Assembly: GCF_001984155.1 (NCBI RefSeq)
Contig: NZ_MTQO01000050.1
Location: 310,001-374,000, forward strand
Direction: 5' to 3'
From: Actinosynnema sp. ALI-1.44
GTDB taxonomy: Bacteria > Actinomycetota > Actinomycetes > Mycobacteriales > Pseudonocardiaceae
DNA: 64,000 nt
In this document: positions 9,583-17,417 of the stretch, piece after piece
Layout of the letters: each line of letters starts with the position of its first letter
How positions within the stretch are numbered: position 1 is the first letter of the stretch
Notes under the pieces: generated by a model
Told to the model about the DNA's origin: nothing
What the model saw: the letters and a program-made list of their open reading frames with translations, nothing else
The model's database searches: none
Program-made: the position numbers and the translations under genes

Positions 9583-9804
9583 TCATGTGGCGTCCACTTT
9601 AGGGGTATTCGCAAGCGTTATACACCGGAGGTGGCAGAGGCGTGATCCACCTGTCGCGTCGATGTCCTGACCGTTGACCCAGTGCGCGTCGGACGAGGCG
9701 ACGAACGCCACGACGTCGGCGATGTCCACGGGCAGGCCCGCGACGGCGCGTCCCAAGAGGACCTCGAAGCGGTCGCGGCCTCGCCGAAGCTGGCCCGGCC
9801 GACC
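9583..9804 (-). pseudogene. C-terminal remnant of a short-chain dehydrogenase/reductase
   Basis: In one minus-strand frame the bases read LLGRAVAGLPVDIADVVAFV, then ASSDAHWVNGQDIDATGG, the unmistakable C-terminal signature of an SDR (pattern GR.G.PEDIA..VAFLAS..A.WV.GQ...DGG). The frame is closed by an in-frame stop upstream (TGA, read from 9805-9807) and has no start codon. The Rossmann nucleotide-binding part and catalytic Tyr-Lys are missing. The upstream break lies where the inverted-repeat region begins, which suggests that the rearrangement producing those repeats removed the rest of the gene. Confidence 0.6.
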
Positions 9805-9890
9805 TCAGCACATGAAGCAGGCGACCAGCGCGCCAGCGCAGGTCGACCCAGGACGGTTCGCGGGCATGCGCAGAGCAACCCGCAACGGCC

Positions 9891-10640
9891 AGCGCGCAAG
9901 CGCGGGGGGTTTGCGGCCGCGCACCAGCGCAGGGGTTTGCGGCTTGCGCGCAAGCGCAGGGGTGGGCTTCGGGGGTGTCTCCTGCCCGTCGGCCTGGGCG
10001 AAGCCAACCACGGGCTGTCAAGAGGTCGGCCTGCCCAAAGCAGCCCAGCGATAGCGGTACCGATCCTCTTGATAGACCGTGGTTCCCTGGGGCAGGTCGA
10101 CGGGCAGGGGACACCCGCGCCCTGAAACCCCGGGTCATGAAAGCATGCGCCGGGAGCAACACGGCGCGAAGACCTCCTGCTCAGAGGTCTGCCTCCCGGC
10201 GAGGGACCCCGTCTTTGTCTTTCGTCTTTCGTCTTTCGTCTTTCAAACCCGGGATCTCCATTGCGGGTCTGGTGACCACGCCTTAATCCTGGTCAAGGCT
10301 CGGGATCCTGCGGGGGAAAAGATAGCCCCTCGCCGGGTGGCAGACCTCCAAGCAGGAGATGGGGTGGGTGTACTCCCTGCCCACAGCCGAGATCCTGTTG
10401 TGTGTACCCGAGGCGAGGGCGCCTCCTGCCCGTCGACCTGCCCCAGGGAACCACGGACTATCAAGAGGATCGGTACCGCTATCGCCGGGGCTCCTGGGCA
10501 GGCCGACCTCTTGACAGCCCGTGGTTGGCTTCGCCCAGGCCGACGGGCAGGAGACACCCCCGAAGCCCACCTCTGCGCTTGCGCGCAAGCCGCAAACCCC
10601 GCGCTGGTGCGCGGCCGCAAACCCCTGCGCTTGCGCGCGA
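9891..10640. repeat. ~750-bp nested inverted repeat
   Basis: Two arms of about 220 bases (9891-10110 and 10421-10640) are reverse complements at roughly 94% by eye, around a centre near 10266. Shorter inner arms are at 10172-10205 and 10327-10358. Each arm is itself an imperfect palindrome. A ~55-base module appears four times in alternating orientation: 9977-10030 plus, 10061-10112 minus, 10421-10473 plus, 10503-10555 minus. Its shared core is CCTGCCCGTCG, then ACCACGG, then TCAAGAGG. The outer parts contain GCTTGCGCGCAAGC self-palindromes. Every frame gives low-complexity Ala/Arg/Cys/Pro peptides, so I call it non-coding. It lies between an SDR stump and the 3' end of pnkp. Confidence 0.85.
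10211..10244. repeat. Tandem 7-bp repeat (GTCTTTC)n
   Basis: About five head-to-tail copies of GTCTTTC (first copy lacking its last base) in the loop between the large inverted arms. They form a pyrimidine-rich tract unusual for this G+C-rich region. Such heptamer runs vary in number by slippage. No function is evident. Confidence 0.8.
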
Positions 10641-10671
10641 GCCCGTTGGGGTTGGGCTTGCGCGCAAGCCG

Positions 10672-10723
10672 CCTGCTCTGCGCCTGCGCGCGAGCCACCT
10701 GCTCTGCGCCTGCGCGCGAGCCA
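10672..10723. repeat. Two tandem 26-bp G+C-rich repeats
   Basis: Two identical head-to-tail 26-base units begin CCTGCTCTGCGCC and contain the near-palindrome TGCGCGCGAGC. They follow the outer edge of the large inverted repeat. A diverged third unit with TTGCGCGCAAGC precedes them. They look like local amplification of the same GCGC-rich palindrome found inside the arms. Confidence 0.7.
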
Positions 10724-10794
10724 CCTGCCCGCGCTCACCCACTCCACCACCGATCAGGGCCGGGGATAGCGCACAAGTCTCTCCCCCGATCGGC

Positions 10795-13335
10795 TTACAA
10801 CCGTGGGTCGACGGGCTCGGACTCCAAAGCAAGCACAGCGAAAACACACTCGTGCACCCGCCACAACGGCTCGCCACGCGCGACACGGTCAAGCGCCTCC
10901 AAGCCGAGCGCGTACTCCCGCCCGGCCAGCGACCGCTTACGACCCAAGTTGCGCTGCTTGAGGCGCTTGAGGTGCCGGGGCTCTGTGTAGTCCGGCCCAT
11001 AGATGATCCGCAGGTATTCCCGGCCACGCACTTTCATCCCCGGCTGCACCAGGCCCCGTCGGCCACGCACGAGGTTGGCGGCCGGTTTGACCACCATGCC
11101 CTCGCCTCCCGTCGCGGTCATCTCCTCCCACCACGCGGTCGCGGCTGCCACTGCGTTCTCGTCCGTGGTGTCCACGAACAGGCGCTTTGTTGTGGTGAAT
11201 AGTGACCGGTCCGCTGCCACCAGCCGGTCGGCGATGTCCAGGTGCCATGAGTGCGGTTCGTGTGCGTACGAGCGGCCCTCGCTGGCCAGCACCTGGAACG
11301 GCGCCAGGGTGACACCGTCCAAGCCCTCCGTCGGCCAGCAGTACCGCTGGTATGCGGCTCGGTAGCCGTCCGCGTTGGTTGCTCGCGATCGAGTGGAAGC
11401 CAGCAGATCCCCGACGTCCACGCCACGTGAGTCCGCTTTGGACAGCTCTGCCAACGCTGCTGTCAGAGCCGCCGACGACGCCGCGCCGACCGGGGCGTAC
11501 TGCTGTGTGATGAGGCTGCCCGCTTTGGCGCTCCAGGGCAACAGTTCCGCGTCGAGCAGCAGCCAGTCGGTGTTCAGCTCGTCCCACAGGTCCGCGCAGG
11601 CCGCGCGGATGCGGTTGAGCAACTGTTCGGTCAGGTCTGGTTCGAAGAACGACCGGCCGGTGCGTGTGTACACCGCTCCGCCGCCGTCGATCCCGAACCG
11701 GGCCGACCCGGAATCCCGGCACACCAGGACTACCGCGCGTGAGCCCATGTGCTTCTCCTCGCACACAACGCTTTGCACGCCGTCAGCGCGGTAGGCGTCG
11801 AACGCCTCACGCGGGTGTTCCAGGATGTCGTCGAGCCCCGAGGTGGCGACCGGGCTCATCGTCGGCGGGAGGTACAGCAGCCAGCGCGGGTCGACCGCGA
11901 ACCGGCTCATCACCTCCAGCGCCGCCGCGGCCTGTTCCGGGCGGACCGAGACGCGACCGTGGTGCGTCGTCTCCACGATGCGCTGTCCCGTCACGTCACC
12001 GAGGTCGAGTACGTCCGGGTCACGGCGAGCCACCGCGGGCGGGGGCAACTGCTCCGGCGGCAGCAGCGGCTTGACCGGCTCGTACCAGACCTTGTGGGCC
12101 GCGACCGAGACGATCTCCTTCTCCGGGTAGCGCAACGAGGTCAGCCGTCCACCGAACACGCATCCGGTGTCCAGGCACATGGTTCCGTTGACCCACTCCG
12201 CTGTCGGTGTCGGCGTGTGCCCGTACAGGACCATCGCGCGGCCGCGGTAGTCGTCCGCCCATGGGTAACGCACCGGGAGGCCGTACTCGTCGGTCTCGCC
12301 CGTCGAGTCGCCGTACAACGCGAAACTACGGACTTTGCTCGACGCGCGGCCGTGGTAGTGCTCCGGCAGTCCTGCGTGCGAGACCACGAGGTTTCCGCCG
12401 TCCAGCACGTAGTGCGCGATCAGGCCACCGCAGAACTCCTCGACGCGCTTGCGGAACTCCTCGGTCTCCGCGCTCAACTGCTCCAGCGACTCGGCGAGGC
12501 CGTGCGAGACGCGGACATTCCGCCCCCGCAACGCCCTTGTCAGCTTCTGCTCGTGGTTTCCGCACACGCAGAAGGCGGTCCCGGCGTCGATCATGCCCAT
12601 CACGAGCCGCAACACGCCAGGGGTGTCCGGGCCGCGGTCGACGAGGTCGCCGACGAACACCGCCCGGCGGCCTTCCGGGTGCGCGGCACCGACCGCGCGT
12701 CCCTCTGAGTCCCTGGACAGCACGTAGCCCAGCTTTTCGAGCAGCTCCTCCAACTCCGCCCGGCAACCGTGCACGTCGCCGATCACGTCGAACGGTCCGG
12801 TCTCCCCGCGCTTGTCGTTGAGCAGCGGCTCGACCTCGATCTCGGCCGCGTCGACCTCCTCCGGCGTACGCAACACGTACACCCGCTTGAACCCGTCCTT
12901 CTCCAGCGAGCGGGTCGACTTGCGCAGTTCGTTGCGGTGCCTGCGGATCACGTGCGCACCGAAGTCGCGGTCCGCGCGAGCCTCGTTGCGTTCGACGCAC
13001 AGCGCCTCAGGCATGTCGAGCACGATCGCGACCGGCAGGACGTTGTGCTTCTTGGCCAACGCGATCAGCTGGCCACGCGGCGCGCGCTGCACGTTGGTCG
13101 CGTCGATCACGGTGACGAGACCCGCGGTCATCCGCTTCTCGGCGACGAAGTGCAGCGTTTCGAACGCCGGGCCCGACGCGGCCTGGTCGTTCTCGTCATC
13201 GGACACCAGGCCGCGGAAGAAGTCGCTCGACAGCACCTGCGTCGGCTTGAAGTGCCTGTGCGCGAAGGTGGACTTGCCCGAGCCGGACGCGCCGACGAGC
13301 ACGACAAGCGACATGTCTGGAATGGACAGCTTCAT
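10795..13335 (-). CDS. pnkp: Polynucleotide kinase-phosphatase-ligase (bacterial Pnkp)
   Basis: An 846-residue three-domain RNA repair enzyme. The N-terminal 5'-kinase has P-loop GASGSGKST (15-23). The central calcineurin-type 2',3'-phosphatase has GDVHG (186-190), GDLVDRG (229-235), GNHE (259-262), SHAG (319-322) and GHTP (372-375). The C-terminal nucleotidyltransferase (ligase) domain has EEKHMGSR with adenylated Lys528. The length matches known Pnkp (~850). ATG at 13335 was chosen because it overlaps the hen1 stop as ATGA and begins right before the kinase; the frame extends upstream only as the antisense-like shadow of hen1. Pnkp and Hen1 form a complex that heals and seals RNAs cut by ribotoxins and 2'-O-methylates the junction. 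They form a two-gene operon here. Confidence 0.95.
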   Translation of the reverse strand: MKLSIPDMSLVVLVGASGSGKSTFAHRHFKPTQVLSSDFFRGLVSDDENDQAASGPAFETLHFVAEKRMTAGLVTVIDATNVQRAPRGQLIALAKKHNVLPVAIVLDMPEALCVERNEARADRDFGAHVIRRHRNELRKSTRSLEKDGFKRVYVLRTPEEVDAAEIEVEPLLNDKRGETGPFDVIGDVHGCRAELEELLEKLGYVLSRDSEGRAVGAAHPEGRRAVFVGDLVDRGPDTPGVLRLVMGMIDAGTAFCVCGNHEQKLTRALRGRNVRVSHGLAESLEQLSAETEEFRKRVEEFCGGLIAHYVLDGGNLVVSHAGLPEHYHGRASSKVRSFALYGDSTGETDEYGLPVRYPWADDYRGRAMVLYGHTPTPTAEWVNGTMCLDTGCVFGGRLTSLRYPEKEIVSVAAHKVWYEPVKPLLPPEQLPPPAVARRDPDVLDLGDVTGQRIVETTHHGRVSVRPEQAAAALEVMSRFAVDPRWLLYLPPTMSPVATSGLDDILEHPREAFDAYRADGVQSVVCEEKHMGSRAVVLVCRDSGSARFGIDGGGAVYTRTGRSFFEPDLTEQLLNRIRAACADLWDELNTDWLLLDAELLPWSAKAGSLITQQYAPVGAASSAALTAALAELSKADSRGVDVGDLLASTRSRATNADGYRAAYQRYCWPTEGLDGVTLAPFQVLASEGRSYAHEPHSWHLDIADRLVAADRSLFTTTKRLFVDTTDENAVAAATAWWEEMTATGGEGMVVKPAANLVRGRRGLVQPGMKVRGREYLRIIYGPDYTEPRHLKRLKQRNLGRKRSLAGREYALGLEALDRVARGEPLWRVHECVFAVLALESEPVDPRL

Positions 13336-14729
13336 CGGGTCACCTCGAACACGGCGAGCTGGGTCGGCGGCCCCACTTCGGGGTCGTCCTGGCCGACGGG
13401 GAGGTAGCGGACACGGTAGCCGTGGCGTTCGGCGACACCGTCGGCCCACGCGCGGAACTGCGCGCGAGTCCATTCGAAACGGTGGTCGGCGTGGCGCATC
13501 CTCCCCGCGGGCAGCGTCGGGAACCGGACGTTGTACTCGACGTTCGGCGTGGTGACGACAACTGTCGCCGGGCGCGCGGCACCGAAGACGCTGCGCTCCA
13601 ACGCGGGCAGCCTCGGCTCGTCGAGGTGCTCGATGACCTCCATCAGCACGGCCGCGTCGTAACCGGCCAACGACTGGTCCACATAGGTCAAAGCGGACTG
13701 CCGCAGCGTCAACCTCTCGCGTACGCGCTCCGGCGTCCGCTCGAACCGGCGCGCCGCGACTTCCAACGCGCGCGACGACACGTCGACGCCGACGATCTCG
13801 GTGAACGAGGTTTCCCTGAGCAGGTCCGTCAACAGAGCGCCACCGCCGCACCCCAGGTCCAGGACCCTTTTCGCCCCGGCAGCCTTCAACACCGCGATGA
13901 CACTTCCCCTGCGCTGCGTCGCCAGCGGCACCGAGCGGTCCGGCTCCTCGGCGACGACCGGCTCGGCGAGCGCGTTGTCCAGCTCGTCCTCGTCGGTCTC
14001 GTCCGCCTCGGCGAGCCTGCTCAACGCGAACCGTACGTACGCCTTGCGGTGCTTGAGGTAGCGCCTGCTGATCAGCTCACGTGACGGGTGCTCGGCCAAC
14101 CAGCCCTCGCCCGCGCGCAGCAGCTTCGTGACCTCCTCCTCGGTCACCCAGTAGTGCTTGGCGTTGTCCAGTACGGGCAACAGGACGTAAAGGTGCCGCA
14201 GCGCGTCGGAAACCCGGTGGGTCCCGGACAGGCGCAGGTCGACGTACGGCGAGTCACCCCACTGCGGGAACTTCGGGTCCAGCGGCACGGTACGGGCGTC
14301 GACCTCCCACCCGAGCGGCTCGAACAGCTGCGCGACCAGGTCGGGGCCACCGCGCGACGGCACCGCGGGGACGTGGATCCGCAGCGGGATGGCGGTGTCC
14401 GCGAGCTCCTGGTGTGACTTGGCGACGCCGTTCATCGCGGTCTTGAACACCGCGCTCAACGCGACCGCCAGCATCGACCCGGCCGCGTACGGCCGGTCGT
14501 TGACGTACTGGTTCAGTGTGAAAGCGCGGTCGTGCCTGCCGCGGACGAGCTCGACCGGGTCGATGTCCAGCAGCAACGCGGCGGTGCACTCGTCCTCGCC
14601 TGCCGTGGGGTAGAACACGTGTGCCATGCCCGCCGCGACAGGGAAGGACTGGGCTTTCTCGGGATGCTTGTGCAGCAGGTGGCCGAGATCCGTCGCGGGC
14701 TGGTGTGTCGTGGTCAAGGTCAGTAGCAC
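13332..14729 (-). CDS. hen1: 3'-terminal RNA ribose 2'-O-methyltransferase Hen1
   Basis: A 465-residue protein. The N-terminal Hen1-specific domain (LLTLTTTHQPATDLGHLLHK onward) activates the Pnkp ligase. The C-terminal methyltransferase has SAM motif DLGCGGG (291-297). The metal-binding set that marks Hen1 is E364, E367 and H368 in MEVIEHLD, with H413 in MRHADHRF. GTG at 14729 gives the typical family start; five extra codons upstream are in frame but not conserved. It methylates the 2'-OH at the break of cleaved RNA before sealing, so the same site cannot be cut again. It lies directly upstream of pnkp with a 4-base overlap. No ribotoxin gene is visible nearby. Confidence 0.95.
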   Translation of the reverse strand: MLLTLTTTHQPATDLGHLLHKHPEKAQSFPVAAGMAHVFYPTAGEDECTAALLLDIDPVELVRGRHDRAFTLNQYVNDRPYAAGSMLAVALSAVFKTAMNGVAKSHQELADTAIPLRIHVPAVPSRGGPDLVAQLFEPLGWEVDARTVPLDPKFPQWGDSPYVDLRLSGTHRVSDALRHLYVLLPVLDNAKHYWVTEEEVTKLLRAGEGWLAEHPSRELISRRYLKHRKAYVRFALSRLAEADETDEDELDNALAEPVVAEEPDRSVPLATQRRGSVIAVLKAAGAKRVLDLGCGGGALLTDLLRETSFTEIVGVDVSSRALEVAARRFERTPERVRERLTLRQSALTYVDQSLAGYDAAVLMEVIEHLDEPRLPALERSVFGAARPATVVVTTPNVEYNVRFPTLPAGRMRHADHRFEWTRAQFRAWADGVAERHGYRVRYLPVGQDDPEVGPPTQLAVFEVTR

Positions 14730-15119
14730 CGCGTGAGTGTCCCGCATCCGACCGCGCCGTTCACCCTCTTTATCCAGGTCGAGCCGCGTGGTGAACCGGC
14801 AGGCCCGGGTGTCTGCTGCGCGACTGGACCACCGGCGGCTCCGGAGTGCCGGACGCGATCCGCCGCCAGTCCGGCGACACGCGTATCCGGCCGAGCCGGA
14901 GCAGGCAAGTCCACTGTGGTCACCTCACCTGTCTGATGTGGACGATCACTCCTCCCGGTGCGACCGCCGCCGCGACCTGTGACACCGCGCGACCGGATCG
15001 TCCGGCATGATCACACATCTGCACACTGAACGCACCAATCGTGGTTCTCCCTTCCGGGTATCTGAACGGGCAAGCGGATCTGCCAGGTCCGCCACACACC
15101 CGAAGAACGGAAGGTCGAG
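14730..15119. other. Intergenic region between hen1 and a small secreted protein gene
   Basis: A 390-base divergent spacer. I see no convincing ORF, RNA gene or repeat in it. It must hold the hen1-pnkp promoter (minus) and the promoter of the small secreted protein (plus), but no clear -35/-10 pair could be assigned. A ribosome site CGGAAGG lies at 15108-15114. Confidence 0.5.
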
Positions 15120-15410
15120 ATGATGCGCAAATTCCTGTCGGCGGGCGTCCTGTCCGCCGCCGCGGCGGTTGCCCTGATGCCCCTGTTCAGCGCGCAGGCC
15201 ACCGCCGAGGAGGGAAACGGTTCCGAAGCCGAGTGGACCTACGTCGAAGACTACTTCCACCTCCCGCAGTGCCGGGACGCCGGTGAGGCCGGCGTGGACA
15301 CCGGGGAATGGGACCACTACAAGTGCGAGTTCCAGACCGTCCCCGGTGAGTGGAACCTCTACGTGATCGACCACGACGACGAGGACGACGAAGAGGGTGA
15401 CGACGACTGA
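15120..15410 (+). CDS. Small secreted acidic protein
   Basis: 96 residues. A signal peptide (MMRKFLSAGVLSAAAAVALM to about AQATAEE) is followed by a ~65-residue mature chain. The mature part has two cysteines (CRDAG and YKCEF), aromatic residues, and a strongly acidic tail DHDDEDDEEGDDD. Two ATGs are adjacent; either suits the CGGAAGG ribosome site 6-9 bases upstream. I do not recognise a family. The acidic tail could bind divalent cations, but that is speculation. A 12-bp hairpin follows about 75 bases downstream. Confidence 0.65.
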   Translation: MMRKFLSAGVLSAAAAVALMPLFSAQATAEEGNGSEAEWTYVEDYFHLPQCRDAGEAGVDTGEWDHYKCEFQTVPGEWNLYVIDHDDEDDEEGDDD

Positions 15411-15485
15411 TCGTTCGGTGCGCGACGGTCGCTCGCCCCGATTGTGGGCTCCCACGCCGAGTGACTCGCCGCGTACCGCCTGGGG

Positions 15486-15524
15486 TGATCCCCGCTCCCG
15501 TGGGTGATCCGCGAGCGGGGATCA
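15486..15524 (+). terminator. Hairpin terminator candidate
   Basis: Perfect 12-bp stem TGATCCCCGCTC / GAGCGGGGATCA with a 15-base loop, 75 bases after the small secreted protein gene. No U-tract follows, as is common for actinobacterial hairpin terminators. Confidence 0.5.
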
Positions 15525-16065
15525 ACTCTGTGGGGGATCAGCTCTGCGGGGGATTAGCTCGAAGGGCGCTGCGTTTTCGGTGCAGAATGCGAGTTGTCGC
15601 GAAGCAGCCAGCCTGAATCGCAAATCATGAGGCAGGCAGCGTACCCGATTTTCGTCTGTTTCGCTGCCCTGGGGAACGACGCGTTTTCTTCTGCGCGCGG
15701 CGGCGTGAGCGGTCATAGCCGATATCCTGTATGGTTCACCCGGCAAGGTGTTTTTCGCTGAGTCATTCGTTCGAGCTCCGCCTTCCTTGGCCGGGGGCAC
15801 GTCAGGACGCGTATGGGGGCCGTCGGCCCATGTGAGCTCACCTGGATCGAGTAGGTGCATCGTCTCGTCCGAGGTGGAGCCTGGTGACATACGGCGACAC
15901 TCCAGTTCACACTTCGCTGATATATCTCGTATCCGTTATGTAACAGTGTGTCTCCACTCTGACCGCCGAAGCTGCTCGGTTGGCCCAAGTGTGAAGCCAG
16001 TGGGTGACGTCTGGCATTCGAAAACTACACGTTTAAAGCGAAAATAGCCGGTACGTACGTGATTT
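15525..16065. other. Lower-G+C intergenic region upstream of the dodecapeptide gene
   Basis: About 540 bases with visibly more A+T than the surroundings, especially after 15890. A minus-strand frame of 122 codons lies inside, but its composition is not coding-like and it matches nothing I know. The region probably contains a long regulatory zone for the dodecapeptide-repeat gene. No specific operator was recognised. Confidence 0.4.
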
Positions 16066-16071
16066 TATAAT
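16066..16071 (+). promoter_or_regulatory. Consensus -10 element TATAAT upstream of the dodecapeptide gene
   Basis: An exact TATAAT, rare in this DNA, lies 105 bases before the GTG start. No good -35 is 16-18 bases upstream; instead there is a GTACGTACGT self-complementary block. This suggests an activator-dependent or extended-type promoter and a ~95-base 5' UTR. Confidence 0.45.
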
Positions 16072-16175
16072 TCCACCGATGGGTATCGCCGTCCACACGA
16101 TAGAGCGCCTCAAGACGGTTACTTTGAATGAGCGGCCACTGTGGGTCGCTCTACCAAACACAAAGGAGGAGTTCG

Positions 16176-17252
16176 GTGGCGTTCAATCGTTGGGTAGCGC
16201 GGCTAGCGCTGGTAGGCGGGCTCGCATTGGTGTGGCCCATCACCGCCGGTATGGCGAATGCCAGCCCCTGGGACCATGTGCCCGGACACAACGAGGTTGC
16301 GGTGAGCAACTTCGAATCGGATGACAACGACACGTTGGTTTCCAACGTGTACTCCCACTCCAACTGGGTGGGGATCGTCAACGACGAGTCCGACGCCAAC
16401 TGGACGGCCGTGCTCAACGAGGAGTCCGCGTTCAACGCCACGGCTGTCGTCAACGATGACTCGTACGGCAACGACACAGCCGTGGTGAACGAGGAGTCCG
16501 CGTACAACGCGACGTCGGTCAGCAATGACGACGCGATCGGGAACGACGCCGCGGTGAGCAACGATGAGTCCATCGACAACACCACCTCGGTGTCGAACGA
16601 GGATGCTGACGACAACGTGACTGCTGTCGTGAACGACGATGCGGCTCACAATGATGTTGCGGTGTCGAACGAGGATGCTGACAGCAACGTGACTGCCGTG
16701 GTGAACGACGATGCGGCTCACAATGATGTTGCGGTGTCGAACGAGGATGCTGACGACAACGTGACTGCCGTGGTGAACGACGATGCGGGTCACAATGATG
16801 TTGCGGTGTCGAACGAGGATGCTGACGACAACGAGACTGCCGTGGTCAACCACCACGCGACCGACAACGACGTCGCGGTGAGCAACACCGACGCTGATGA
16901 CAACGACACTGCCGTGGTCAACCACCACGCGACCGAGAACGCGTCCGTCGTCAGCAACACCTCTTCATCCGACAACACCACAAGCGTCAACAACATCCAC
17001 GCCAGCCACAACACGTCGGTTGTGAGCAACTTGGACAGCCACGACAACAACACTGCGATTGCGAACGAGCACTCGACAGAGGCCACGACCGTTGTGAGCA
17101 ACAACGGCTCCCACGGCAACGACACCGCTGTGATGAACACCAACGCCACCAACACGACCACCGTGGTCGCTGGTAACGGCACTCATCACAACGCCACCAC
17201 TATCGCCAACAGCGGTCACGGCAACACCACCGTCATCAGCAACAAGGGGTGA
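16176..17252 (+). CDS. Secreted protein of 25 tandem dodecapeptides, predicted beta-solenoid
   Basis: 358 residues. A signal peptide (about 1-30, ending MANASP) and a short linker precede 25 gapless 12-residue repeats at 41-340, with two shorter end repeats to the C-terminus. The consensus is [TV]-A-V-[VS]-N-[DE]-[DE]-[AS]-x-x-N-x. Asn at position 5 is kept in 24 of 25 repeats and Asn at position 11 in nearly all; there are no cysteines, and hydrophobic residues alternate at positions 1-4. A strict 12-residue period with ladders of Asn and Thr fits a one-turn-per-repeat beta-helix like those of insect antifreeze proteins or an amyloid-like adhesin; the fold is inference. GTG at 16176 has AAAGGAGG 7 bases upstream; the upstream frame lacks a ribosome site. 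No cell-wall anchor is seen. A strong terminator follows. Confidence 0.8.
   Translation: MAFNRWVARLALVGGLALVWPITAGMANASPWDHVPGHNEVAVSNFESDDNDTLVSNVYSHSNWVGIVNDESDANWTAVLNEESAFNATAVVNDDSYGNDTAVVNEESAYNATSVSNDDAIGNDAAVSNDESIDNTTSVSNEDADDNVTAVVNDDAAHNDVAVSNEDADSNVTAVVNDDAAHNDVAVSNEDADDNVTAVVNDDAGHNDVAVSNEDADDNETAVVNHHATDNDVAVSNTDADDNDTAVVNHHATENASVVSNTSSSDNTTSVNNIHASHNTSVVSNLDSHDNNTAIANEHSTEATTVVSNNGSHGNDTAVMNTNATNTTTVVAGNGTHHNATTIANSGHGNTTVISNKG
16590..16841 (+). repeat. 72-bp near-identical tandem repeat inside the dodecapeptide gene
   Basis: Units starting at 16590, 16662 and 16734, plus a partial fourth at 16806, are almost identical at the DNA level, with only a few substitutions. Each unit encodes two dodecapeptides (VAVSNEDADDNV and TAVVNDDAAHND types). 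The flanking repeats are alike only as protein. Recent duplication or gene conversion within the array is implied. Confidence 0.85.
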
Positions 17253-17278
17253 TCGCCGAAGGTTGATCGGGGAAGAAC

Positions 17279-17314
17279 ACAGGTGAGACCGGGAGACGGC
17301 CTGGTCTCACCTGT
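17279..17314 (+). terminator. Hairpin terminator after the dodecapeptide gene
   Basis: Perfect 12-bp stem ACAGGTGAGACC / GGTCTCACCTGT with a 12-base loop, 27 bases after the stop codon. Confidence 0.65.
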
Positions 17315-17417
17315 TCCATGCCCGGACACCGCGAGCGGGGTGTCTGCCCGGCTCGACGAGGTGTTCGGCTCGCGTTCTCGTCACCGTTCACGTTGCTGCC
17401 GGATCTACGCTGGTGGC

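Noticed and set aside
9960-10760. Several 60-300-codon frames within the inverted-repeat region
   Set aside because: They encode low-complexity Ala/Arg/Cys/Pro strings, mirror each other on the two strands because of the inverted repeat, and lack ribosome sites.
10795-13851. A 1018-codon reading of the pnkp frame
   Set aside because: The first 172 codons overlap hen1 in another frame and give Arg/Ala-rich noise; the kinase starts cleanly at the ATG at 13335 that overlaps the hen1 stop.
15522-15890. 122-codon minus-strand frame
   Set aside because: Poor third-position bias, no ribosome site and no recognisable motif in an A+T-richer intergenic region.
16590-16841. Regular spacing first suggested a CRISPR array
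   Set aside because: The 72-base units are multiples of 36 in frame, have no variable spacers, and encode a continuous protein with a signal peptide; no cas genes are present.
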